Origin: Chitinispirillum sp.
Lineage (GTDB): Bacteria; Fibrobacterota; Chitinivibrionia; Chitinivibrionales; Chitinispirillaceae
Direction of reading: 5' to 3'
Assembly: GCA_007115975.1 (NCBI GenBank)
Contig: SKJJ01000141.1
Coordinates: 1-53,181, forward strand
Length of the DNA: 53,181 nucleotides
The notes under the pieces are model-generated. The model was not told the DNA's origin, did not search any database, and saw only the letters and a program-made list of their open reading frames with translations. Positions 37,330-46,858 of the stretch are shown one piece after another. Position numbers and translations under genes: made by a program. The first letter of the stretch is position 1. The number at the start of each line of letters is the position of its first letter.

Positions 37330-37496
37330 ATAGGTGTGAAATTGATGATCGTTTCACCCTCCGCTCACCTGCACGGTGCGCCGGAGTCGAAGGGTTCCTT
37401 ATATCCGGACCCCTTTGACCAGGAGCTCAGGGTGAGCGCAAGCATACTACAGTGCTAAACAGGTAACAGAGGTCGCGACCTTAACTTAGCACTTAT
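37330..37496. repeat. Repeat R1, copy B (decayed)
   Basis: It shares blocks with copy C in the same order: ATAGGTGT, CCGCTCACC, GCCGGAGTCGAAGGGTTCC (37380-37398), AGGAGCTCAGGGTGAGCG (37421-37438), AGCATACTA and CCTTAACTTAGCACTTAT (37479-37496). The arms no longer pair perfectly. It lies between two convergent genes. Confidence 0.8.
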
Positions 37497-37526
37497 GGAA
37501 TTCCGCTGGCTCCGGAGCTACTCACC

Positions 37527-40500
37527 TCAGATCTTTTTCCTTGAAAGCAGCTCAAAAGAGTTTTCAGTAACGATATCGAACAGTTTGATTGATAAGTCCT
37601 TCATCGAAAAGCCGTTGTTGTTTTCTTTTTCATCCTTTTGAAACCTGAGGATGTATTCATGAACCCTTTTTGCCTGGAGTACAAACGCCTCCAGATTGGC
37701 TTCAATGAGCTGCGGAAATGGCGTACCATCTGTTTCGATGGAGAGAAACGGGAACTCTTCAAGTTCACGGAATTTCTCTGCTTTGTCTTCCCAGCCCGGG
37801 ACTCTCTTTTTACCAATAATGTTCATCTCTTTTTTCAGAATCGCCTCCGCCACACGTGATGGCATACAGCCAAAGGGACCAATGGAGATAATCCCACAGG
37901 AGTCATTCAGTATCTCTCTTAAAGCAAGACCTACCGTTAGTATGGCTTCTCCGCGGAAATTTACATTAATTAGATGCAGAGCACTCTCAATGGTCTTTTG
38001 AATCTCTATCATCTCGAACCGGTAAAGATCGCTCTGGGCAAGGACCGTCTTAATCCTTCTCTCCCACCACTCCTGCATCTGAGAGGTAAGTTTTATCTTC
38101 AACTGCCCTTTAAAATCAAACTCCTTTTCACCGAGTTTAGTGTTTATGGTGTAGTTGCTGTAGTGTAGAAATTCGGCTATCGGCGCAACTCTCACCATAA
38201 AACCCTGATTTTCCAGGTATTCAACGATATTTTTTCTGCTAAACTCGTCTCTTCTGACAAAAATCTCCCCCACCAGCGATATGACCGGTACCTTTGAGGG
38301 GTCTTTTTTCAGTGGAATCTTTTTGAGACGCTTAGCGATGGTGCTCAACAGCACCGAGATTCTGATCTCATTTATTCCTTCAAAGTGTTTAATAATATCC
38401 TTCCAGCACTCCTCCAGCTCATCCATTGCCTTCTGTTTATCCTGTGCCGTAACAGCGAGCATACTTCTTATATCACCAACAACATCTGCAAGCACTAACC
38501 CCTGCCATGATTTTAAAAGCATTCTGCTTCCAAGTCCGCCATAACCGTTTTCATCGGTCATGGTGAACATTGCCACATCGGGAATTTCGTTTTTTTCTAT
38601 TATCTGTTCAAATGCTCTGTAATACTGTCCAAGCCTGCACGGACCACCTCCTGCAGGCATAAAGAAGAGACTGATTTTGTCATCGCTTCGTTTATTCACA
38701 TGGTCAAGAAATGACCCGGTAGTGACAAGATAGGGCAGACACTCCTTGCAACTTGCATTCTTTTTGCCCAGATGCAGCACATCCTTGTCGGCAACAGGAA
38801 GTGCCCGTGTGTTGATATTCATACTGCGGAACACCGCAGCGGTGGCCTCGGTGCTGTAACGCCCCATTGAGGGAAGCAGCAGTTCCACTTTTGGGTCGGT
38901 CAGAGAGTAGGTTTTGCCATCAGAGGCGGTGATGCGGAACTCTCTGTTTACCCGTTCAATTTTTGCAGGAGTAAAAGAGCTCTTCTTTTTTAAAACTACT
39001 TTTGAGTGGTGACACGTATTCATAATGTCAAGCGCCGCTTCGATTCTTGTATCGATTCCGGCATCAGCGGTGTGCTGATCAAGCTCAAGAGTGAGCGAAG
39101 GTTTACCATCCATTGCAGTGCGGAAAAAACCGAGCAGAAAAGAGTCCGGCCCGCAGGAGAAATTGGTAATGTAGAACCCGAAAAGGTTGTCGTGATCTTT
39201 AATGTATTGGGCTGCTTTCATAATCTTCTGCCCCATACCCCAGAACATATTTCCATCCACACAGTATTTTTCAGAGTCAAGCATGTCGTAAGGGATAACT
39301 ATATACCCCCTTGATGCCACCTTGTGTGGAATACCCATATTTGCATCAGAAGCAAAGGAGTTGTAGGGTCTTCCCACGATAACGATACCAAACCGGTCGG
39401 GATTGTCATCAAGATACTTCAGAGCCTTTTTGCCATACTCTTTAAGTTCCTGCTCGAATGCGCCCTGTTTTTTCACCGCCACCGCCAAGGCCCTCTTTGC
39501 ATCATTTTCGGATATCCCCATTGATACCGCCATTTTGACCAGTTCCTCCTCAGCACGTCCATAAGAGGTATCCATCTTGAGAACCGGTGAGAGGAGCACC
39601 GTAGTGGACTGCTCCAGTTCGCGCCTGAACGTGGACTTTATGTAGTAGGGCTCCCCCTGCACAAAGACACATGCCTTGCTGTAAGTGGGCACATTGGGGA
39701 CAGGTATCTGAACAACCTGCGGGAGAAAGATGTAGTCCGGAGACTTATCGAGCAGATTGACAAAACTTCCATGGGTAAGTTCAGCGGGCAGACAAAACGC
39801 GGCCTCAATCCTTGCAATACCGCGGGGATCTATCTGGTCTGAGTAGAGGATTTTGAATCCCATTTCATGGAAAAAGTTTGAGTAGAGGGGATAGAACGCC
39901 TGGGTAAGAAAAGTGCGCATAATCCCGACCGTGCGTTCCGGTTTATCCTGTTCGGTTTTGGTGGTTTTGTCCATGACACCATACTTATTGAACATCAGAT
40001 CGTTGCGTATTTCAACCAGATCCAGATCTCTCACATCAACATCAAGATTCAGACGCATATTATAGTACTTGTTGCATATCCCTCCAAAAGGGTACATTTT
40101 GCCATTGACTTTTATCTTTGAAATTTCACATTTACGGTCGCACTTCTCTTTTCCACCGGCACAAACAAAACTGCCGTCCCGTAAAGCTTCACGATTGACA
40201 AGCTCTTCGAGATCAAAGTCCTGCGGTTTTGAAAGCCCCAGCTCTATGCGGTTGGCAGTCTCAAGCGCTACCCCGAATGCCCCCATCAAACCGGGCTCGG
40301 GAGGAACAATAATGTGGTGTTTCATAAGGGAGGCCATTGCAACGGGAACAGCACGGTTGTAGCAGACCCCACCCTGCATAAAGATCTTTTTTCCCACGGG
40401 GCGCGAACCTTTCACCCTGTTGATATAGTTAAGACAGACAGAGTAGACCAGACCGGCAACAATATCTGCTCTGGAGATTCCTTCCTGCCCGGCAAGCTTG

Positions 40501-41927
40501 ATATCACTGCTGATAAATGCGGAACACTGATCGGTGAAGTTTGGCGGACACTCTCCCTTGAGTGCATACTCCCCGATCTGCTCTGTTGCAATATTTAAGG
40601 ACTCACGTGCTGACTCCTCAAGAAAAGAGCCGGTCCCGGCACTGCAGGCTTCATTCATAGCGTAATCGGAAGGAACGCCACCGGTAAGGAAGGTGTATTT
40701 GGCATCCTGTCCGCCGATTTCAAAGATCGTATCCACCTCTTCATCAAAGAAAGCTGCCGCAGCGGCATGGGCGATAATTTCGTTTATAACATCATTTGAG
40801 AGGGCATGGAGCGCAGCGATCTGCCTGCCCGAACCGGTCACCCCGAGTGCAATGATTTTTACTTTGGTATCGCCAAGCTGCTCTTTAATTGCAGCATAAC
40901 AGTTCCTTGAAGCCTGAATAGGATCACCGTTTGTTCTGAGATACACATCGGCTATTACTGCCGAGTCATCTTTTCTCATAAGAACCGCTTTGGTGGTGGT
41001 CGACCCTACATCCAACCCCAGGACACAGCAATCGCCATCAGCGGCTGCGTCCTTTTTCATCTCCTTGAACTCCACCAGATCAAGGGCAGAATTGAGCGCC
41101 ATATGCCTTCCAAATGAAGAGGGGACTTCACGAACGACCTGATCCATCTTTTCAGGCAACGGAACACACTCATTGTCAACGGCCCAAAGCGCCGCACCAT
41201 ACGCTTCATACACTGAAGCCATCGGTGAAAGTTTCAGGGATTTGAATCTCTCTTTGAGGATCTCCACCATGGCGCCATTAAGTGAGCCACCTCCGATAAG
41301 GGCCATTCTGTCACAATCCATCTCCTTAATTAATTCACAGATCTTATCAGCCATCATCAGACAGAGACCGGCTGCGATATTTGCCCTGGGCTCCCCCTTG
41401 TTGAGCGCATGTGTACAGTCACTTTTACAGAACACACTGCATCTGCCGGCAATCTTGTGAGCCTCTCCCTGCTTGGCCAGTTCAACAGCCTCTTCCAGCC
41501 CAAGATCCATACGCCTGATCTGCTGAAGGAAAAACTCACCCGTTCCTGAGGCACACTTGTTGCCGGAGTGAACGGAGCTTATCCCCCCGTTTTTATTGAT
41601 AGTATACGCAAGCTGTGTCTCTCCCCCGGAGCTTACCACTAACTGGGGATAGTTATCTTTACTGTGTTCATGTTTGAGAGCACACTCAACCGCTTGGGGC
41701 TCGGGAATGGTCGACAGATTCACATTTGATCTGAATGCCCGGCCGGTAACCGCTATACGGTCGAGGCTCTGGGCCTGCTGCTCAAGTATTTTGACAATCA
41801 CATCCTTAGGGTTACCTTCATGGGCTATGCGCCCCTGTTCATCAATATCCACTGCCCCATCTTCTTTGGCGGTCAAGGTAACGTACTGAACAGTTGTGGC
41901 TCCAAAACAGATGCCCAAAGTTTTCAT
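37527..41927 (-). CDS. Giant 2-hydroxyacyl-CoA dehydratase activase fusion (BadF/HgdC + DUF2229 + HgdB-like)
   Basis: The 1466-residue protein fuses two ASKHA ATPase domains (about 1-265 and 300-560). Each has a Cys loop for the bridging [4Fe-4S] cluster: KCASGTGEFFLQQ with CSVFCKSDC, and EACSAGTGSFLEES with CSAFISSDIK. A Cys-rich linker follows (CAGGKEKCDRKC, GGICNKYYN), then a DUF2229-type region (from about 660: VGIMRTFLTQAFYPLY). The C-terminal HgdB-like part (about 1000-1400) has SCKECLPYLVTTGSF and GGGPCRLGQYYRAFE. Such proteins use ATP to push an electron to a low-potential iron-sulfur reductase. No dehydratase or CoA-transferase partner adjoins it, so the substrate is unknown; reduction like that of double-cubane-cluster proteins is possible. 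It suggests anaerobic life. Confidence 0.88.
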   Translation of the reverse strand: MKTLGICFGATTVQYVTLTAKEDGAVDIDEQGRIAHEGNPKDVIVKILEQQAQSLDRIAVTGRAFRSNVNLSTIPEPQAVECALKHEHSKDNYPQLVVSSGGETQLAYTINKNGGISSVHSGNKCASGTGEFFLQQIRRMDLGLEEAVELAKQGEAHKIAGRCSVFCKSDCTHALNKGEPRANIAAGLCLMMADKICELIKEMDCDRMALIGGGSLNGAMVEILKERFKSLKLSPMASVYEAYGAALWAVDNECVPLPEKMDQVVREVPSSFGRHMALNSALDLVEFKEMKKDAAADGDCCVLGLDVGSTTTKAVLMRKDDSAVIADVYLRTNGDPIQASRNCYAAIKEQLGDTKVKIIALGVTGSGRQIAALHALSNDVINEIIAHAAAAAFFDEEVDTIFEIGGQDAKYTFLTGGVPSDYAMNEACSAGTGSFLEESARESLNIATEQIGEYALKGECPPNFTDQCSAFISSDIKLAGQEGISRADIVAGLVYSVCLNYINRVKGSRPVGKKIFMQGGVCYNRAVPVAMASLMKHHIIVPPEPGLMGAFGVALETANRIELGLSKPQDFDLEELVNREALRDGSFVCAGGKEKCDRKCEISKIKVNGKMYPFGGICNKYYNMRLNLDVDVRDLDLVEIRNDLMFNKYGVMDKTTKTEQDKPERTVGIMRTFLTQAFYPLYSNFFHEMGFKILYSDQIDPRGIARIEAAFCLPAELTHGSFVNLLDKSPDYIFLPQVVQIPVPNVPTYSKACVFVQGEPYYIKSTFRRELEQSTTVLLSPVLKMDTSYGRAEEELVKMAVSMGISENDAKRALAVAVKKQGAFEQELKEYGKKALKYLDDNPDRFGIVIVGRPYNSFASDANMGIPHKVASRGYIVIPYDMLDSEKYCVDGNMFWGMGQKIMKAAQYIKDHDNLFGFYITNFSCGPDSFLLGFFRTAMDGKPSLTLELDQHTADAGIDTRIEAALDIMNTCHHSKVVLKKKSSFTPAKIERVNREFRITASDGKTYSLTDPKVELLLPSMGRYSTEATAAVFRSMNINTRALPVADKDVLHLGKKNASCKECLPYLVTTGSFLDHVNKRSDDKISLFFMPAGGGPCRLGQYYRAFEQIIEKNEIPDVAMFTMTDENGYGGLGSRMLLKSWQGLVLADVVGDIRSMLAVTAQDKQKAMDELEECWKDIIKHFEGINEIRISVLLSTIAKRLKKIPLKKDPSKVPVISLVGEIFVRRDEFSRKNIVEYLENQGFMVRVAPIAEFLHYSNYTINTKLGEKEFDFKGQLKIKLTSQMQEWWERRIKTVLAQSDLYRFEMIEIQKTIESALHLINVNFRGEAILTVGLALREILNDSCGIISIGPFGCMPSRVAEAILKKEMNIIGKKRVPGWEDKAEKFRELEEFPFLSIETDGTPFPQLIEANLEAFVLQAKRVHEYILRFQKDEKENNNGFSMKDLSIKLFDIVTENSFELLSRKKI

Positions 41928-42630
41928 AGTCTCTCCGTTATATAGTTCTGATCAACGTCACTGATGGTGATCATTGGGTACAAACTGAATCCTCAGCAAA
42001 ACCCTGATTTTCTCAAATTGGGAAATTTTGTTACATTTTTCATTCAGAACCTCTCTATCTCAGATAAACAGAGGGGTTTACCACCAGAGGCCTCAAATGT
42101 CCCCTGCTATTGTATGCAAGTAGCGTACCGGAAAAAAGCTCTGGTATAACATGTACGCTCTTCTCCCCTTTTTCAGATAAAAGCAGAAAAAGCAACATTT
42201 TTGGCTGCCAGGGGGGTTGCAGTACTATAAAATAAAAAGAGTCAAGCCAGATTGGAAATGAATTCTGAGCGAAAGCTGTTTACCTCTTTTAAGCCCCTAT
42301 ACAGTGGTGTGCTATTTTAGTGTATAAGTTGTTTTTTTACACCGATAGCGCCCCATTGTCATGTTTGCTCTGAAACGACACCAACGGGCACTTCCCCTTC
42401 ACCTATTGGCGCAAAGAGAGTCACCAGTACATTTACCCCTAAGTGAAATCAATTATATTTATGCCCGGCAATCATTTTGGAACTGATACGCAACCACTCA
42501 CCTGCTTCTCAGAGGGCTTAGTGTGCTGTTATTATAGTCCAGAACAACTATGTAACAAGCAAGAAAAATCAACGCCGAATAGCACCCTCAGTCTATTGAT
42601 GGCACTAATATTAAAGGTAGATACCAGATC
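41928..42630. other. 703-base divergent intergenic region
   Basis: Separates the activase gene from the glycan island. Two TGATCA palindromes 19 bases apart (41949 and 41968) lie just upstream of the activase start and might be an operator. No hairpin terminator, RNA gene or convincing promoter recognised. Small open frames at 41964-42149 and 42443-42634 lack support. Confidence 0.35.
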
Positions 42631-43290
42631 ATGATTTTCGACAAAGCATTTGTTATCAGTCTCGAAGAGTCCCGCAGAAGAAGAGATGCCTTCTTCAATT
42701 CCGCAAAAAAAAACTCCTTGGAAGCAGAGTGGATCAAGGGTATACACGGAGAAAAAGTTGATTTACAGAGATTAAAGGAGCAGGGCACTTTAACAGAAGC
42801 CTTTACATTAAAAATGCCCGGCAGCCTTGGATGTCTGTTAAGTCATCTCAGTGTGTGGGAATTGATAGAAAAAGACCCGAGTGTTAACTGCGCACTGATA
42901 TTTGAGGATGATGCGGTATTGTGCAGAAATTTTTCAAAGAGACTAACATCGATTCCCCACAGTGCCCTGCCCCAAGACTGGGATATGATCTGGCTTGGCT
43001 GGCAGAGAATAAACTGTACACCAGTGAACAACTATTTTGGCAAGCCCAACGGTGCAAAGAAAAACAACGGACATTTCTGTTATCTTATAAACTCACGCAG
43101 CATTGAAAAAATCAAGACTATCCTGCTTCCTTACGATAACAAGCGTTCAAAGGATGTTCTGCTCAGAAAGAACTTTCACTCCTTTAACGCTTACTTTCTG
43201 CTAAACCGCTTAGCCCGAACACGAATAATAGAGTGGGGTTCGGTAAGAAAAAAAATCAACTCCAAACAACGTCACAAAGATAAAAGCTGA
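42631..43290 (+). CDS. Glycosyltransferase family 25 (LPS/lipooligosaccharide type)
   Basis: The 219-residue cytoplasmic protein opens with the GT25 block FDKAFVISLEESRRRRDAFF and contains PGSLGCLLSHLSVWELI and CALIFEDDAVL, the conserved acceptor and Asp-Asp (metal/nucleotide-sugar) motifs. DWDMIWLGWQ follows. GT25 enzymes add galactose or glucose to LOS cores. It starts the plus-strand half of the glycan island. The C-terminus (about 180-219) is Arg/Lys-rich. Confidence 0.85.
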   Translation: MIFDKAFVISLEESRRRRDAFFNSAKKNSLEAEWIKGIHGEKVDLQRLKEQGTLTEAFTLKMPGSLGCLLSHLSVWELIEKDPSVNCALIFEDDAVLCRNFSKRLTSIPHSALPQDWDMIWLGWQRINCTPVNNYFGKPNGAKKNNGHFCYLINSRSIEKIKTILLPYDNKRSKDVLLRKNFHSFNAYFLLNRLARTRIIEWGSVRKKINSKQRHKDKS

Positions 43291-43387
43291 GCTTGTGGCC
43301 GTAGCAGGAGAAGCCTTTTCTTGACAGCCAAAACAACTGCGATGTATTTTCAACATCAAGATTTTTTATACCGTTCCCGGCGATTTA

Positions 43388-44443
43388 ATGATAAAAGTAG
43401 ATTTTACATACTCCTCACATAAAGACTATGCTACCCTTCTTCCCCTGTTTGAGTACGTTAAGAAACGGGGCTGGCAATCCCGACTTTTCCATATACATAA
43501 AATGAAATGCAGGAATCGCAGCACCCTTAACAAACTCGCATCAACGATAATAATCGCTTATGACGGTCCACTGAACAGGTTGCGAAAATGCGGGTGGAAT
43601 GGCGACTTTATCTATTTGGAGCACGGGCTCAGCCCCGTAAAGAGCTATACCTACCTGTACCGATTTTTCTTTGAGGCCTCTTTGCTTTTTTTCCCGGGGG
43701 AGGTATTTCAGCGAAAAATGCTCGCGCTAGCCCCCTCTTTCACACGGGGGCTGCTTGGAGGATACACAAAATGTGATCAGCTGGTAAAAGAGTCGTTCTG
43801 CAAAGAGCACTTTATCAGGAAATATAACCTGAACCCCGATAAGCCCATTATTCTTTTTGCCCCCTCCTGGGGAAGCAAACAGGGGGCAGGAATCAGAAAC
43901 ATCAAGCACCTTAAAGATCTTGACAATGTCATTTCAGTACCCCACCCCAGTGAATATCGGATTGCCAGAAGATATAAGGCGGTCATACCTCCTCTAAAGA
44001 GTAATATAAATGAGTTTATTCATTGCGCAGACCTCATCGTCAGCGATATCTCTTCGATAGTTGCCGAGGCGGCAATTATTGGTAAGCCGACAGTACAGCT
44101 GCGCCTTGAACAGTATCCGGGTTGTTTCCCGTCACCGGAAAAGAGGAAAACAGGTATATGGGTTTCAGACAACGTCATTGAAAAAGAGATGCAGACAAAC
44201 CGTCTCCACCGCCCTTTTAAAATTCCCTATATTGATGAAGACTGGGATTTTGGTTATTCAGCAGAACCACCCGACATACAAAACACCATACAACAGGCTC
44301 TGGATGAGCCAAACCGCTATAAAGAGAACAGGACTTACTGGGCAGGTCAATCATGCTGGCATCCTGATGGCAATTGCATAAAGCGCATAGCTGATATGAC
44401 TGCCCATTTTTTAACTACTGGTGAGATAAAGCAGATGCAGTGA
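43388..44443 (+). CDS. CDP-glycerol glycerophosphotransferase-like protein (PF04464 type)
   Basis: This 351-residue GT-B-like protein has the family features FIYLEHGLSPVKSYT, KPIILFAPSWGSKQGA, VISVPHPSEY and ADLIVSDISSIVAEAAIIGKPTVQL. Members transfer glycerol-phosphate or a similar polyol-phosphate from a CDP-donor to wall polymers or surface glycans. It is followed 30 bases later by a cytidylyltransferase-like gene and then a LicD gene, which supports a phospho-substituent role. The donor is not known. Confidence 0.8.
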   Translation: MIKVDFTYSSHKDYATLLPLFEYVKKRGWQSRLFHIHKMKCRNRSTLNKLASTIIIAYDGPLNRLRKCGWNGDFIYLEHGLSPVKSYTYLYRFFFEASLLFFPGEVFQRKMLALAPSFTRGLLGGYTKCDQLVKESFCKEHFIRKYNLNPDKPIILFAPSWGSKQGAGIRNIKHLKDLDNVISVPHPSEYRIARRYKAVIPPLKSNINEFIHCADLIVSDISSIVAEAAIIGKPTVQLRLEQYPGCFPSPEKRKTGIWVSDNVIEKEMQTNRLHRPFKIPYIDEDWDFGYSAEPPDIQNTIQQALDEPNRYKENRTYWAGQSCWHPDGNCIKRIADMTAHFLTTGEIKQMQ

Positions 44444-44473
44444 CAGCAGCAACAAACTTACAGAGAGGATCTT

Positions 44474-45166
44474 ATGAAAGCAATTATTCTTGCAGCAGGA
44501 ATCGGCTCTCGTCTTGGGAGACCGGTCCCTAAGCCACTCACAATGCTTGATAACGGCGAAACCATCATTGGGCGGCAAATAGCTATTTTGAAAAAATTCA
44601 TGTCCGTCCACGACATTATCATTGTCACCGGGTTTAAAAAAGAGCTGATCATGGAAGAGCACCCGGAGCTTCTGTTTGCCTACAACAATGAATACGATAC
44701 CACCAACACCTCAAAAAGCCTCTTGCGCGGACTTGCAAAAGCAGACAAAAATGCCGACTGCATATGGCTCAACGGGGATGTGGTTTTTCAGGAGGAGGTT
44801 GTTGAACAGGTATTGAATTTCAAAAAATCATGTATGGCTGTTCACAATCGCTCAACCGGTGATGAAGAAGTAAAGTACAGGTTAAGCCCGAATGGGTCGA
44901 TTTGCGAAATATCCAAGCAAGTCGTAAACGGGTTGGGTGAAGCTGTTGGTATAAACAAAATATGCCCAGAGCAGATAGAACTCCTGAGTAATTATCTGGC
45001 TATGTGCAAACCGGATGATTATTTTGAAAAGGGAATCGAGATGGCGATAAATGAAGGACTGGAAATCTACCCGGTTGACATTACTTCTTATGTATGTGAG
45101 GAGATAGATTTTATTGATGACCTCAATTCGATCAACAAAAAAATTAAGGACAACAATGCTCTGTGA
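44474..45166 (+). CDS. LicC-like nucleotidyltransferase (CDP-alcohol or NDP-sugar forming)
   Basis: The 230-residue protein has the Rossmann-type signature KAIILAAGIGSRLGRPVPKPL and the downstream WLNGDVVF strand with its Asp. YNNEYDTTNTSKSLLRGL resembles the choline-phosphate cytidylyltransferase LicC region more than typical sugar-nucleotide enzymes. It should activate a phosphorylated small molecule as a CDP- or NDP-ester for the transferases on either side. AGGATC lies before the ATG. It overlaps the LicD gene by 11 bases. A choline kinase (LicA) is absent nearby. Confidence 0.75.
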   Translation: MKAIILAAGIGSRLGRPVPKPLTMLDNGETIIGRQIAILKKFMSVHDIIIVTGFKKELIMEEHPELLFAYNNEYDTTNTSKSLLRGLAKADKNADCIWLNGDVVFQEEVVEQVLNFKKSCMAVHNRSTGDEEVKYRLSPNGSICEISKQVVNGLGEAVGINKICPEQIELLSNYLAMCKPDDYFEKGIEMAINEGLEIYPVDITSYVCEEIDFIDDLNSINKKIKDNNAL

Positions 45167-46202
45167 AATAGTTACAGCTTTGGAACAACATAACATCCCC
45201 TACACCCTTGGCGGATGTACTTTGGTAGGTGCGGCTGATGGTAACAGTGAAAAGCACAGCCCTCATCCCACCCTTTACCTTTTCAAATTGTCAGCATTAC
45301 AATTTGTAAAATTATTTTTTACTCTCCTGCCTCACAAAATACTTCTCAAGCCAAAAGCCCATTATCTAAAGCTTAAAAGAAAGACCCAAAGAGCATTTCT
45401 TTTTCCGCTTAAAGAGTCAGCTGAAGGTTACACTGCTGTGGTAAAGAATGAGACCATTTTTTTTTCATGTAAAGATCTTTCTCCCAATCATCTCGAAGTG
45501 CTCAAAGAAAAGTCATCCGCCTATATGGTCCCTCAAAACACAAAACGTTTTGTAGAGAAGTACAAAAGAGAGATTTTGTCAAATTACTATCAGCCCTTTG
45601 AAGTCCAGCTTACCGATGAATCGGAACAAAAAGCAGTAGCTCTTTTGAAAGGTGTCTCTGCGACAGTGAAAAAAGCCGGTCTCCAGGCGTGGATTGAAGG
45701 TGGTACACTTCTTGGTGCCATACGTGATAAGAGACTTATACCCTGGGACCATGACATTGACATGGGTATAATTTTTTCTGATAATGAAGCGATCAGTTAT
45801 CTTGTCAAAGCACTAAGAAGAGAATACAGCGTGAAGATCTGCTTTTTCAATAATTCACCAAGTGGCATATGGAATCTTGGAAAATACCGTCTCTTAAAAA
45901 TTTACCCCAAAAGACATCTCTTTTTCAGAGAAAAGATCTGCTGTGACCTTTTCATATACTACCCCGCAAAAGACGAGAAAACAGGAGAGAAGATATACCG
46001 ATACGTGGTATGGGATCAAAACGCTGCACATAAAGCGAAACATTTTGATAAACTTGACTCAATCGATTTTTATGGAGTACCTGTTATCACCCCGGCCTAT
46101 CCGGAGGAGTTTTTGGCAACAAAATATGGCGAAAATTGGCGAATTCCCCAAAAGACCTGGAATGTGGCTCTGGATGATGGTTCCGTTGTTTCAAGAGAAT
46201 AG
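45156..46202 (+). CDS. LicD-family phosphotransferase with degenerate N-terminal copy
   Basis: From the ATG at 45156 (AAGGA 5 bases upstream) the product is 348 residues. The C-terminal half is a clear LicD domain: WIEGGTLLGAIRDKRLIPWDHDIDMGI with the D-x-D metal site, then the ICCDLFIYYP strand and a KYGENWRIPQ end. The N-terminal half has a similar PYTLGGCTLVGAADGNSE opening without the D-x-D, suggesting a decayed duplicate. LicD proteins attach phosphocholine or related phospho-alcohols to glycans, so it likely uses the product of the preceding LicC-like enzyme. Confidence 0.8.
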   Translation: MLCEIVTALEQHNIPYTLGGCTLVGAADGNSEKHSPHPTLYLFKLSALQFVKLFFTLLPHKILLKPKAHYLKLKRKTQRAFLFPLKESAEGYTAVVKNETIFFSCKDLSPNHLEVLKEKSSAYMVPQNTKRFVEKYKREILSNYYQPFEVQLTDESEQKAVALLKGVSATVKKAGLQAWIEGGTLLGAIRDKRLIPWDHDIDMGIIFSDNEAISYLVKALRREYSVKICFFNNSPSGIWNLGKYRLLKIYPKRHLFFREKICCDLFIYYPAKDEKTGEKIYRYVVWDQNAAHKAKHFDKLDSIDFYGVPVITPAYPEEFLATKYGENWRIPQKTWNVALDDGSVVSRE

Positions 46203-46246
46203 CCACCCGTTTTATTTACATACAATACTTCATTACACCGAAACGA

Positions 46247-46852
46247 TTGGCGGTGACCATGAAAAGATCGAAAATCTGCATTGTAGGAAACGGTAGTTCT
46301 GTATTGAAAACCCGAAAGGGTTTTTGCATAGACCAGTTTGAAACAGTGGGAAGAATCAACAACTACACCACAGCCGGATATGAACACCATATCGGTTCAA
46401 AAACATCGATATGGTTTAACGGTGCAAATCAAAAACTAAAAAAGCGAGATCTCTGTTCAGAAACAGTAGTGGTCCTCATCCCCTCTGAAATACTCAAAAG
46501 AAAAGGCCCCCGCATACACAAGAGAATCAAGCAACGGCTCAATGTTCCTTCGCAGGATTCTTACACTCTTGTTTCACCGAGGGATATGGAATTATTTGAA
46601 AAAAGCGCGGGGAACAGCAGGCTGACAACCGGAACCAGTGCTATTCTCTGGGCAAGTGAACACTTTGAGGAGGTGTATCTACACGGATTCGACTTTTTCA
46701 TCGATTCAAAAGCGCATTATAATGATTCTCCAGTCACCAGATTTCTGATCGACAGGGGAATAATCAAAAAAGCGCAGAAACACGATACGCAAAAAGAGAA
46801 AGAGTATATAACGTCACTGATTGAAAAGGGAATAATCCATACTCTTCACTGA
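46247..46852 (+). CDS. GT29-like sialyltransferase
   Basis: The 201-residue protein has the two motif regions of GT29-type sialyltransferases: an N-terminal KICIVGNGSSVLKTRKG with a following DQFETVGRINNYT (sialylmotif-L-like), and SRLTTGTSAILWASEHFEEVYLHGFDFF followed by a histidine (KAHYN; sialylmotif-S/VS-like). These bind CMP-sialic acid. The convergent operon encodes CMP-nonulosonate synthesis, which strongly fits. In-frame starts at 46247 and 46259 are both possible. It converges tail-to-tail with the GT30-like gene (6-base gap). Confidence 0.72.
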   Translation: MAVTMKRSKICIVGNGSSVLKTRKGFCIDQFETVGRINNYTTAGYEHHIGSKTSIWFNGANQKLKKRDLCSETVVVLIPSEILKRKGPRIHKRIKQRLNVPSQDSYTLVSPRDMELFEKSAGNSRLTTGTSAILWASEHFEEVYLHGFDFFIDSKAHYNDSPVTRFLIDRGIIKKAQKHDTQKEKEYITSLIEKGIIHTLH

Positions 46853-46858
46853 TACAAC

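Noticed and set aside
42190-42240. Sigma54-type promoter (TGGC ... TTGCA) upstream of the glycan island
   Set aside because: The spacing between the GG and GC elements is wrong for -24/-12.
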